Part shown: positions 35,069 through 43,022 of the stretch, in pieces
Layout: the number at the start of each line of letters is the position of its first letter
Position numbering within the stretch: position 1 is the stretch's first letter
Origin: Rhodospirillaceae bacterium
GTDB lineage: Bacteria > Pseudomonadota > Alphaproteobacteria > Rhodospirillales > Rhodospirillaceae
NCBI GenBank assembly: GCA_018666155.1
Contig: JABJAH010000034.1
Coordinates: 1 to 64,000 of the forward strand
Length of the DNA: 64,000 nucleotides
Direction of reading: 5' to 3'
Notes under the pieces: model-generated
Database searches by the model: none
Told to the model about the DNA's origin: nothing
The model's input: only the letters and a program-made list of their open reading frames with translations
Program-made: the position numbers and the translations under genes

Positions 35069-35751
35069 GGCATTGCTCCCGGGACAGCATCTGAATCAGC
35101 GCGTTCTTGGTCCCAAACTTTGGTGTCGAACGGCTGGGCCAGATCGGCAATGTGGTCGACACGAAAGGCAGTCAGTTGCAAGCGTTCGAACCGACGTTTC
35201 TCGGCTCCTGGAGACAACGTAAAGAGGCTGAATTCATCGCCCGTCGCCATTTCAACGATGACACTGGCATGACCCACGCCGCGCTCTTGTCCTGGCGCCT
35301 TTACAGCAAGAGCTGATAGTTCTCCTGGTCGACCTCGTCCGCCGCGGTGCCAGGTGTGCAGGTGGACGACGACTTCGCCATCTGTTGCACCGTCTTCGGC
35401 ACTGGTCATGTAATCGACGCTAAAGCTATAGAGGCCTGGGCATAACGGCTTGTAGAGTGCGCCGGTCCATTCTCCTGGATTGGCGTTAACGTTGGTAATC
35501 TGGCGGCCAGAGAACCAAACCCGTTGATGCGGTGTCGTATGCACTAGATCACGCGTTTCGACGGATAGGGCGCGGGGAGAATTAGCGCAGTGTTCTGCAA
35601 CGACATCCGCGGGCACCTGACCGTTCTCGTCGATCAAGCTGAAGAACACGAAATCGGGTTCTTCTTCCGTATCGGTTTGTGCCCACGCTGGGCTCGCAAT
35701 CATTGCAGCGGCGACGAACCAGGGCAGGATCAGGGCGGTCGTTGCGTTCAT
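35065..35751 (-). CDS. Exported protein, C1q/jelly-roll-like
   Basis: A 228-aa protein with signal peptide 'MNATTALILPW...SPAWAQ' (cleavage near 25). The start at 35751 has GAGGAG upstream and lies 11 bp after the previous stop. The mature domain is beta-rich: 'VWFSGRQITN', 'YKPLCPGLYSFSVDYM' and 'EVVVHLHTWHRG' recall the C1q/TNF-like jelly roll, but only loosely. Two Cys in the mature part may form a disulfide. It is translationally coupled to the di-heme cytochrome gene by an ATGA overlap. I infer a binding partner of the cytochrome or of the DUF1838-like proteins. Confidence 0.7.
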   Translation of the reverse strand: MNATTALILPWFVAAAMIASPAWAQTDTEEEPDFVFFSLIDENGQVPADVVAEHCANSPRALSVETRDLVHTTPHQRVWFSGRQITNVNANPGEWTGALYKPLCPGLYSFSVDYMTSAEDGATDGEVVVHLHTWHRGGRGRPGELSALAVKAPGQERGVGHASVIVEMATGDEFSLFTLSPGAEKRRFERLQLTAFRVDHIADLAQPFDTKVWDQERADSDAVPGAMP

Positions 35752-35761
35752 TGTTGTCTCC

Positions 35762-36685
35762 TCAGTCTTTCCACACACCAGCGCGCTTCAGGCGACGTTC
35801 GAGGCGAGATTCGCCTGTGTCGTCAATGGGGTCGATTGCAAAGTTATCGTATTCTGCCGTCGCGCGCTCCAGGTAATCTTGGGGAAGACCATCTAAACTT
35901 GGCATTTTGTAATACTCAACGTGCCATAGCACTTGGCCCATCGCCGGGTCCGTCATGCCAACATTGGGCATTTCGGGCATGAGAATTTGACCGGCGCCAT
36001 GGGACGGCACCCACGTCATATCGGGATTCATTAAATCTGCGAGTCTCACGAAATGGGTATTGTTCTGATTGTAGGGCCGTCGCACCAGCGGTTCTGGCCA
36101 GTTCACCTTTGAATGAAACGAGACTGAGTCTGCAATCACGTTGATTTCGATATCTCGGATTGAGAACTGGTCGTAGTAGTCCGGAAATATTTTCTCGATG
36201 ATGTTGTGCGACCACCCCCGCTTGGACAGAACTTGTCCATCGGGCACGCGATTGAAGTTGGGCGACGGGCGAGATGTTTCTCCCGTCAGAGGGTTGGTGA
36301 ATTCCTCCAACATTTCGTCGGTCTCGTAGTCAGTAAAGAACGTTAGAAAAGACTTAGTGCGTAGAAAAGAGCCGTCTGCCTGTGGCCGCCACCACTGTTG
36401 CTCACAACCTTTGAAACGGACGAGCGGAATAGGTGAGTCAGGATATTGAAAGGCGTAAAGCACGCCCCGGGTGCGCCAAATGATCTTTTGTTCGGTCACA
36501 GCCCCGGCCTGACGGGCTACAGCCCAGACCCGTTCATCGTCGGTCCACGTTGCAGGGTCGGCCGACAGGGGGGCGGTGGCAGCTCGCGCTGGAGCGGCGA
36601 GCGCTGCAGAAAGCGCTGCTGCAACTGATCCTTTTAGTGCAGCCCGCCTGTTTGTGAGTGGACCGGACGTATAGCCACGCACCAT
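35762..36685 (-). CDS. DUF1838-like exported protein, copy D (divergent)
   Basis: A 307-aa member with a Tat signal: 'NRRAALKGSVAAALSAALAA' then APARA (about 12-36). It keeps the family 'FTDYETDEMLEEFTNPLTGE' block (about 130) and a C-terminal 'WHVEYYKMPSLDGLP', but the 'WPxxSSGE' block seen in the other copies is replaced by 'NWPEPLVRRPYNQN'. I use the ATG at 36685, 4 bp after the upstream stop; a longer frame to 36847 would run into copy C and lacks a signal peptide at its start. Second gene of the operon C, D, jelly-roll-like protein, di-heme cytochrome. Confidence 0.78.
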   Translation of the reverse strand: MVRGYTSGPLTNRRAALKGSVAAALSAALAAPARAATAPLSADPATWTDDERVWAVARQAGAVTEQKIIWRTRGVLYAFQYPDSPIPLVRFKGCEQQWWRPQADGSFLRTKSFLTFFTDYETDEMLEEFTNPLTGETSRPSPNFNRVPDGQVLSKRGWSHNIIEKIFPDYYDQFSIRDIEINVIADSVSFHSKVNWPEPLVRRPYNQNNTHFVRLADLMNPDMTWVPSHGAGQILMPEMPNVGMTDPAMGQVLWHVEYYKMPSLDGLPQDYLERATAEYDNFAIDPIDDTGESRLERRLKRAGVWKD

Positions 36686-36689
36686 CCTC

Positions 36690-37802
36690 TTATGACCCAG
36701 CGCTAGCCGTCGCCCCTGAGCCCGTAGGTGGTGCAATGACGTCGTCTTTTCTTTGGTCTTTCCATTCGTAATCCGGGTTCTCTGGCGGAATGTCCTGGCG
36801 ATAACATTCCCATGTGCCAACCCGATCATTACCGATCGGCCAGCCATCAGGAAGCGTTAGAAATTCAGGGGCATGCTTCTCAATATACGCTAGCACCTTA
36901 GGTCGGACAGATTGCGTTCCTGGCAAACCTTTCTGACTGAACATGCGGCCAAAGATAATGCCATCTTGATATTTGCTGCCGCCCATTTTCATCCACGGCC
37001 ACCAGTTACATTGACGTGAGAACCCTGCGCGGAAACGAGCGGTAGGAATGCTGCGATCTTCCACCTCATCACGATCAACATAGAAAACGAAATGTTCCGA
37101 CGGCGTAATTGTTTTACCGGTGGAGGCCTTGGGCCAACCTTCTGGCGTGACCGGGTTTGTGTAGTCGTGGGTGTAATCCCAGGAGAGCAGGAGGTCGTCG
37201 CCGAACTGTTCGAAAGGCAGGAGGAATGGATACTCGCCATCCTCGTTAGGAAACGCCGTGCCTTCATTCATGAGGGTCGGGCTATCGCCAACATCACCCA
37301 TGACGAACTTGGGAATTTTTGTGCCAAGGCGACCGCCAAGCACGTTGTTATAGAAGTCATAGACCTCAACAGTCTCTTCGGTGAATGGGTTGTACCAATG
37401 CTTCAGTGGTTCACCGGTGCGGAGATCAGTGAAGTAGCCCGTCTCGCGCGATTTGATATTGAGGAAGCCGTCTGGGTCCCACTTGCACTGCATGCAGCCC
37501 GTACCTTCATAGCCGAATAAAGGGATCATGCGTTGGTTGCCGATTCGGGCATACATCAGTCCGTAAAAGCCACCGATGACCGGCTCGTCATAGCCCGACC
37601 AGATTTTACCGAAGGCCCATAGATTGTCTTTGGGGTCGCTCCAATCAAGTCCGCCCGCTTTGTTGCTGATCGCGGCGGCGGCCTGATTTGATGAGAAGGC
37701 CGCGCCTAGCCCTCCTGCAATACCGCCGAGCGTGCCTGCGCCAAGGCCTTTCAAGACGGATCGGCGGTTGGTCATCAGATCGTTGACGAAGTTCGATTGC
37801 AT
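36690..37802 (-). CDS. DUF1838-like exported protein, copy C
   Basis: A 370-aa member, the longest copy, with a strong Tat signal 'TNRRSVLKGLGAGTLGG' (about 10-26) ending near NQAAAA. Family marks: 'GYFTDLRTGEPLKHWYNPFTEE' (about 120), 'NPVTPEGWPKASTGKT' (about 225) and 'WWPWMKMGGSKYQDG' (about 268). It also has a 'CMQC' pair (about 103-106) not shared by the other copies, which could bind metal or form a disulfide. Start chosen at 37802, preceded by AGAGAGG; the upstream extension in the same frame is low-complexity and unlike the family. First gene of the redox operon. Confidence 0.82.
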   Translation of the reverse strand: MQSNFVNDLMTNRRSVLKGLGAGTLGGIAGGLGAAFSSNQAAAAISNKAGGLDWSDPKDNLWAFGKIWSGYDEPVIGGFYGLMYARIGNQRMIPLFGYEGTGCMQCKWDPDGFLNIKSRETGYFTDLRTGEPLKHWYNPFTEETVEVYDFYNNVLGGRLGTKIPKFVMGDVGDSPTLMNEGTAFPNEDGEYPFLLPFEQFGDDLLLSWDYTHDYTNPVTPEGWPKASTGKTITPSEHFVFYVDRDEVEDRSIPTARFRAGFSRQCNWWPWMKMGGSKYQDGIIFGRMFSQKGLPGTQSVRPKVLAYIEKHAPEFLTLPDGWPIGNDRVGTWECYRQDIPPENPDYEWKDQRKDDVIAPPTGSGATASAGS

Positions 37803-37972
37803 TGGCTCGGCCTCTCTACGTGAACTGAACTGAACCCTAGACCGGTCGGAGCGACTGCGAAAACTGCAGTCGGTGCCGGTGACCACTGGCCGGAGGGGAG
37901 AGGGCCTTAAACGTCGATTCTGGCCCTTGCCATTGGGCGTAGTTGCAGGAACCATGGTGCCTAGAAAGGCAC

Positions 37973-38611
37973 ATGGAGAACGGCACGATGGCGGTGAACT
38001 CGAATACATCCTGGGGCAGTCGAGCTAAATGGCTGCATTGGCTTATCGCGTTGATGATATTGGTCGAGGTGCCGGTCGGCTTTGTGATGTCGACGACTTA
38101 CGGGGCATCGTTCAAGGACGAGACGATGCTCGGGCTGCATAACCTGATGGCGCAGATTCACATTACCAACGGCATTCTCATTCTGGCTCTGGTGAGCTAC
38201 CGCTTGTCTTGGCGGTATCGGAATCCCGCACCAGATTTGCCAGCATCGTTAGAGGTATATCAAAAGGTGCTCGCGCGTCTCACTCACGGTTTTCTGTATG
38301 TCTTGTTATTCGTGATGCCGCTATCCGGGTGGGCAGCAAACTCGGTGCTTGGGGACTCTCCCCAATTCGGCGATACGGAACTGTGGTTCTTTGCGTGGGA
38401 TATCATTCCACCCATTCTGCCGCAGCTGCCCCTCGACCACATGTTTGGCTACGTGTTCTTCGCTCAGATTCACCGATACGCGCTGTATACGGGCGGGGTG
38501 ATTCTCGGCCTGCACCTACTCGCTGCCCTGTGGCACCACTTCGCGCGTAAGGACAACATTCTGCTGCGCATGTGGCCCGCCGGAGCGGTGGAGCAGGAGA
38601 GAGACGTTTAA
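37973..38611 (+). CDS. Cytochrome b561-family membrane protein
   Basis: A 212-aa inner-membrane di-heme cytochrome b of the bacterial b561 type. Four hydrophobic segments and the expected histidines are visible: 'WLHWLIALMIL' (H22), 'LGLHNLMAQIH' (H56, H63), 'RLTHGFLYVLL' (H105) and 'GLHLLAALWHHF' near the end. It moves electrons between the quinone pool and periplasmic proteins. It is divergent from the operon of two DUF1838-like proteins and a di-heme cytochrome c, with 170 bp between, consistent with shared control and an electron path membrane quinone - b561 - cytochrome c (inferred). The start may instead be the ATG at 37988. Confidence 0.88.
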   Translation: MENGTMAVNSNTSWGSRAKWLHWLIALMILVEVPVGFVMSTTYGASFKDETMLGLHNLMAQIHITNGILILALVSYRLSWRYRNPAPDLPASLEVYQKVLARLTHGFLYVLLFVMPLSGWAANSVLGDSPQFGDTELWFFAWDIIPPILPQLPLDHMFGYVFFAQIHRYALYTGGVILGLHLLAALWHHFARKDNILLRMWPAGAVEQERDV

Positions 38612-38985
38612 CTCGGTTTGCTCAGTTTTAACGCAAACGCTAGCAGCAAGAGTACGCAGCCGATGACATCGGCGATGATGATGGGTTCAAGCGCCGCGCC
38701 ATACCCGCCAACGGACACGGCGAGAACAATGAAGCTGATCATGCTGACGAGACCGCCGCCTATGGCGAGTTTTTGCAATTCTGTTTTGTAGGCAGAATAG
38801 AGAATAAACGCGCCGGCCAAACCGAATAGTACGGCACGGTGGCGCAGTAGAATTTCAAGGTCAGGGCTAGAGACATCGACGCCATAGCCCTGGCTGATTC
38901 GATTGGCTGATAACACGCCGAGGACTGGCACAACGTTAATCAACCCGGCACCAATAAGCGCGGCCACTCGTATTTTCTCTCGCAT
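38608..38985 (-). CDS. Small four-helix membrane protein
   Basis: A 125-aa protein with four predicted membrane helices (about 8-26, 50-66, 72-92, 98-118). No catalytic motif is visible. Proteins of this kind are sometimes mislabelled as phosphopantetheine adenylyltransferase; nothing here supports that. It overlaps the 3' end of the convergent cytochrome b561 gene by 4 bp. Function unknown. Confidence 0.6.
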   Translation of the reverse strand: MREKIRVAALIGAGLINVVPVLGVLSANRISQGYGVDVSSPDLEILLRHRAVLFGLAGAFILYSAYKTELQKLAIGGGLVSMISFIVLAVSVGGYGAALEPIIIADVIGCVLLLLAFALKLSKPS

Positions 38986-39023
38986 TTCACCCTCCGTTGT
39001 TCTGCCTCTATGATTAGATGTTT

Positions 39024-39770
39024 CTATGCGTCTGTAAAATCGAGTATGGCCCGGGCAAGTTCGTCTGGCCGGTGTTCCAACGCATCACGGTCGCTGCCCT
39101 CGAAGGTGTACGTTTTGGCTCGAGGAATTAGGGCTGCAACGGCGTCAGCCTGTCGCCCCAAACGGTCTTCTTCGGGTGTTGCCAACTCCAGCACCAGCGT
39201 CGGTACGGTGAGTAACGCTAAGGTCGCGGTTAGATCAAATCCATAATTGGCGTTGTAGATGGCTTCGACGCTGTTTGCGCCTTGTTCGCGATCGCGCTTT
39301 TCGTCGTCTGATATGTCCTTTTTGGTAAATGGTGTGGCGACCAAGGTTTTAATGGCCGCTTCGCGTTCGCTGCGATCGAGGATGATCGAGTGGGTCATGC
39401 CACAAAGAATGAAATGGGATACCAACTCCGGCCAACCTGCGGCTAAGGCTGCTCCGATTTTGTTACCCGTATGCAACCCAAAAATGACGGCCGGTTTTGC
39501 ACCTAAGGTTTCCATCAAGTCGGCCACTGATTCAGCCAGTGTTTCTATTGTTAGCTGTGACGGCACGGGGTCAGATTCGCCAAAGCCGAGTGTGTCGGGT
39601 GCGATAACGCCATGGTAAGCCGCGAGGTACGGCATGATCTGTGCGAAAGAGCGCGATGACTTTGGCGTCGCATGAAGCATTAACAGTGGCGGGCCGTCGC
39701 CCGCAGTCCTGTAATGCATTTGTCCATGCCGGGTATTTGCGTATCTGCTTTTGAGTTTCATTCTAACCAC
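39024..39770 (-). CDS. Alpha/beta-hydrolase-fold protein with His in the nucleophile elbow
   Basis: A 248-aa alpha/beta hydrolase-fold protein: 'LLMLHATPKSSRSF' oxyanion segment (about 29-42), 'APDTLGFGESD' (about 57), elbow 'IFGLHTGNKIG' (about 96-106) and acid region 'TVPTLVLELATPEEDRLG'. The elbow reads G98-L-H100-T-G102: His replaces the serine nucleophile. The usual C-terminal GxGH is also altered ('EGSDRDALEHRP'). A GxHTG variant exists in part of this superfamily, so the change may be functional rather than decay. Single gene, upstream of the divergent PAS protein. Confidence 0.82.
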   Translation of the reverse strand: MVRMKLKSRYANTRHGQMHYRTAGDGPPLLMLHATPKSSRSFAQIMPYLAAYHGVIAPDTLGFGESDPVPSQLTIETLAESVADLMETLGAKPAVIFGLHTGNKIGAALAAGWPELVSHFILCGMTHSIILDRSEREAAIKTLVATPFTKKDISDDEKRDREQGANSVEAIYNANYGFDLTATLALLTVPTLVLELATPEEDRLGRQADAVAALIPRAKTYTFEGSDRDALEHRPDELARAILDFTDA

Positions 39771-39864
39771 AACGCAGGGTGTGTAAGCTAAACGTATGGG
39801 ATAAGCTTACGCGATACGGACAAGTTAAGTCTCTGGTTTAAGATAAAGTGTGTGTTTGGGCTCG

Positions 39865-40404
39865 ATGACGACGTTTCAGACTGATCAATGTGGCGCCTTC
39901 TATTCCCACTGGAAATCATTGCGGGAGGATGGTGCTTACGTCCCGCACCAGTCTGTGTTTCTTGACAATCCCCATCCCCAGTTTGCGCCCTATTTGCATA
40001 TCGCCCAGTTTCGCAACGGACGCCTTATTTTTCGTCTGATCGGTACAAAATTGGTCGAGCGATGGGGTAAGGATAAGACCGGAGAAGTCGTGGGCGAAGG
40101 GCAACCCCCCGAAATGCAGCAATCCCTGTATAAGAATTCTTGGTCGGCGATTGCGACACCGTGCGGGTTTCGTATGAACATGAAATTTGCAGCGACCACT
40201 GGCGCACAGTTTTCGATCGAAGCCGTTGTTTTGCCGTTGCAAGTCGGCGGCGGCAAACCAAATCGGCTTGTCTCCTATTCCGAGGTGGTTGAGAAGCTCA
40301 AATACGGCGATTTGTCCCAGCAATACCTAGGTATTCCTGAGGTCGAATGGGTCGACGTTGGCGCCGGTATGCCAGACCAGGTGCCAATGACGGTTGAGCC
40401 TTAA
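39865..40404 (+). CDS. PAS-domain protein (PAS_5-like)
   Basis: A 179-aa protein matching the alphaproteobacterial PAS_5-type stand-alone domain: 'HPQFAPYLHIAQFRNGRLIFRLIGTKLVERWGKD' pattern in pieces (the 'FRLIGT' beta strand is typical), then 'ATTGAQFSIEAVVLPLQVGGG'. Such proteins are one-domain sensors or regulators of unknown ligand; there is no kinase, cyclase or DNA-binding part. ATG at 39865 preferred over GTG at 39850. It may sense the compound handled by the surrounding genes. It ends 2 bp from the convergent DUF1838-like gene. Confidence 0.75.
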   Translation: MTTFQTDQCGAFYSHWKSLREDGAYVPHQSVFLDNPHPQFAPYLHIAQFRNGRLIFRLIGTKLVERWGKDKTGEVVGEGQPPEMQQSLYKNSWSAIATPCGFRMNMKFAATTGAQFSIEAVVLPLQVGGGKPNRLVSYSEVVEKLKYGDLSQQYLGIPEVEWVDVGAGMPDQVPMTVEP

Positions 40405-40406
40405 GC

Positions 40407-41402
40407 CTACCCCTGATCTGTCGGTGGCATGGGCGTCCGCGTATCTTTGTATACGTTGAAGCTTGAATTGTTTGGGGTGCCCCAGCTTTCGGGTTTGGGC
40501 GGCTCTAGAAAATCTGGGTATTCCCGCTCAGCCTTATCGAGAAACGCTTGTGGCAAATCTTGTACGCGGGTGAATTTATGCATCGAGCAGCGGTAGAACA
40601 GGTGTCCTTCCGTCTGCCCCATCAGCATCCATGGCAGATAGGGAGCCAGGCGCATCCATGTGCCGATATAGGGCACAGAGGTTAGGTCCTGATTGTCCAG
40701 GTCAGCCGCGCGGCAATGGCGATGGAACAGTTCTGAAATCCGCATCATTGGGCCAGAACTTTCCCGTGGCCATTCTTCAGGCTGAAGTTCCGACTTCAGT
40801 TCCTGATGCACTTCGAACAGAGCAAGTGCTGAGCCGTTGAGAATTTCCCAGGGTGGATTGAATGGCCGCCGGATGATTGTTCCTTCCATGTCGAATTCGA
40901 AGATCGGTGCGATCTCAGCATTCACGGTCATGTTCTGGATCGGCAGAACTTCCACTCTTTCGTTGTTCAAGGGGTTGTCCCAAACATCGACGAATTCACC
41001 GGTTCTAATATCTGAATAGAACGCCAGTTCGCGGTTGAAGACGCGGTATTTGTTCTCGGGCTGCGGTTCGATCCGTCGGACACCGATGCCAGACAGACCA
41101 CATAAGGGTGTGACCTTTTTCCAGTCGCCGACGACGTTGTAAATTGTACCGGAGTAATAGCCCACGGAGACCTTTGACGAATCAAGGTTGCCCTGGAGCC
41201 GGATATAAGATCTCAAATTCTGCGCGGGGTCGGTGAAATCAATGCTGACTTCGTTCAGGTTCCCTCGGCTTGCTGGCGCCGGCTGTTCGTCCGAGCAACC
41301 TGACAGTGCCGCCATGGCCCCAAACCCACCAAATGCGGAGAGCGCCCCTCTGCGGTTCATGTCGCCCACCAGCGGACGTGACATTGGGTAGTGGAAATTC
41401 AT
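40407..41402 (-). CDS. DUF1838-like exported lipoprotein, copy E
   Basis: A 331-aa family member. The N-terminus 'MNRRGALSAFGGFG' combines a twin-arginine motif with a lipobox 'LSGC' (Cys about 36), so it is probably a Tat-exported lipoprotein, unlike the other copies. Family marks: 'FYSDIRTGEFVDVWDNPLNNE' in pieces (about 135), 'LQPEEWPRESSGP' (about 210) and 'YLPWMLMGQTEG' (about 255). Start at 41402 supported by AGAGAGGGA upstream; a longer frame adds 26 unrelated residues. The MFS gene upstream (41434) is co-directional with a 31-bp gap, so likely one unit. Confidence 0.82.
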   Translation of the reverse strand: MNFHYPMSRPLVGDMNRRGALSAFGGFGAMAALSGCSDEQPAPASRGNLNEVSIDFTDPAQNLRSYIRLQGNLDSSKVSVGYYSGTIYNVVGDWKKVTPLCGLSGIGVRRIEPQPENKYRVFNRELAFYSDIRTGEFVDVWDNPLNNERVEVLPIQNMTVNAEIAPIFEFDMEGTIIRRPFNPPWEILNGSALALFEVHQELKSELQPEEWPRESSGPMMRISELFHRHCRAADLDNQDLTSVPYIGTWMRLAPYLPWMLMGQTEGHLFYRCSMHKFTRVQDLPQAFLDKAEREYPDFLEPPKPESWGTPNNSSFNVYKDTRTPMPPTDQG

Positions 41403-41433
41403 GAGAAGTCCCTCTCTATGTTCAAGCAGTTTA

Positions 41434-42786
41434 TTAGCGTGTGGGCTGAGCCATGGATGGTTCTGCAACAATACGTACACTGATCGCGATGATCATCAGG
41501 ACGGCATTGGCAACGCCCATAAGCACAAACGGTCCCGCTGGCATCCATGTGTCGAACAGGTAACCGCCAATCGATGCGGCCAGGAGGATACCAATGGCGC
41601 CAAAGAAGCCAAAGACACCAACCACGGCGCCGCGCCCGTCTTTTGGAGCTTCCTGTCCAATCAACGCTTGGGCGGCAAGAACGGCATTGATTTCGCCCAT
41701 GCCTAGGATAACGGCTGCGCCATACATGATGGGCTGGGTTGGGTCACCGATGAATCCCAGTGACAGGTAGCCCGTCGCCGCGATGCCCATAGCAATGCTC
41801 AACGCCGTGACGCGGTCAAAGCGGTCAATGATTAATCCGGCAAACGGGGCCCAGAGAACGGCGATCGCCTGGACGATGATGAAGAATAATCCGCCTCGGG
41901 CCAGTGCTTCTTCCGCCGTGTAGCCGTTAGCCATACCAGCCTGGACCAGCCACAAAGAAAAAAACGTGCTGACGACAGTGAGGTCCCCGCGTGAAACAAA
42001 GGCCGCGACATAGGACAGCGCGATGCGTGGGTTGCGTCCTGCTTTTACGCCACGACTGAGAAGGACCGACATCGGTTCTTTTTCGGTTCTGACAGATGGA
42101 ATGCCGCCCTTAAGTCCAATGCGTACAATGACCGCGTTGATGAGGCAAATAACGGCAAAGGTCCAAAAGGCCATGCGTCCAGCGGTAATCTGATCCATGC
42201 CGCTGTCGACAAACCATCCGGGCAGAATACTCGATGTTCGAAGAACAATAACGACGCCGATCCCTTGAAGCAGACCGCACAATCCGAGCAGTTTTCCGCG
42301 CCAAGCGTTTTGTGGATAATCTGCCTGAATGGTAGCAACCATCGCCGTGTTGCAGGCGACACCGATGGCAAACACCATGCGGTACACCGTCAGTTCAGAA
42401 ATACTCTCGGCAGTTGGGTAAAGCATGTAGCCGATGAACAGGAAAAAATAGCCTGCGGCATAGATGGGCCTGCGCCCAATCTTGTCTGCTAACAAACCCA
42501 GGGGGCCGATCAGGACGATCACCACTAGTTCATTGAACAGCACCAAACGGCCGGACAACATTCCCTGAGACTCGATGGGGATGTTTAAAATGGTGTTGAA
42601 CAGATAGGGCTGCGTAAAGCTCAAGAAGACTGAACTGGCGATCGTGAAGAACGATGCATATAGCAGAGTGTAGACATTGAACCGTGAGATGCCGGGTTCA
42701 ATCCAAACCGGACCAACCTTCAGGCCAGCGCGGTTGGGTTCTACAGGGGCGGACCCAATGGTCGATGGCTGCTTATCGATTTCCAT
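41434..42786 (-). CDS. MFS transporter
   Basis: A 450-aa 12-TM major facilitator. The loop 2-3 motif 'GLLADKIGRRPIYAAG' is clear (about 98-113), and a second-half loop has 'GLIIDRFDRVTALS'. The N-terminal cytoplasmic tail is about 40 residues. Subfamily uncertain; general solute/H+ antiporter or uniporter. It leads a two-gene leftward unit with DUF1838-like copy E, so the transporter and the exported lipoprotein may handle the same solute on either side of the inner membrane (inference). No gene in the 236 bp to hemH. Confidence 0.87.
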   Translation of the reverse strand: MEIDKQPSTIGSAPVEPNRAGLKVGPVWIEPGISRFNVYTLLYASFFTIASSVFLSFTQPYLFNTILNIPIESQGMLSGRLVLFNELVVIVLIGPLGLLADKIGRRPIYAAGYFFLFIGYMLYPTAESISELTVYRMVFAIGVACNTAMVATIQADYPQNAWRGKLLGLCGLLQGIGVVIVLRTSSILPGWFVDSGMDQITAGRMAFWTFAVICLINAVIVRIGLKGGIPSVRTEKEPMSVLLSRGVKAGRNPRIALSYVAAFVSRGDLTVVSTFFSLWLVQAGMANGYTAEEALARGGLFFIIVQAIAVLWAPFAGLIIDRFDRVTALSIAMGIAATGYLSLGFIGDPTQPIMYGAAVILGMGEINAVLAAQALIGQEAPKDGRGAVVGVFGFFGAIGILLAASIGGYLFDTWMPAGPFVLMGVANAVLMIIAISVRIVAEPSMAQPTR

Positions 42787-43022
42787 ATTTTGCTTGTACG
42801 GCAGGGGCGCAGTGCGGGGTAGCTGTATTGTGCCGGGTGAGCCGACCGGGCCGCGACTTGTGCCCCCCTATCCTCTGTGAGGACAGAATGTGGCCAAATC
42901 GAATGGCGACGAACGGATAGCCCTGACCTTTGCTCAATAGTGCGAGCATGTCATAAAGTGAAGGTTCTCAAAAACCCGACGCGGCTCTTCAGTGTGCCCC
43001 GGATCAACAGGGGCAGCGCGCT

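Noticed and set aside
36690..38009. Longer start for DUF1838-like copy C at 38009
   Set aside because: The extra 69 residues are Arg/Ser/Pro-rich, unlike the family, and would place the Tat signal internally. The ATG at 37802 has a good ribosome site.
42871..42883. Small inverted repeat upstream of hemH
   Set aside because: Only 5-bp arms; expected by chance.
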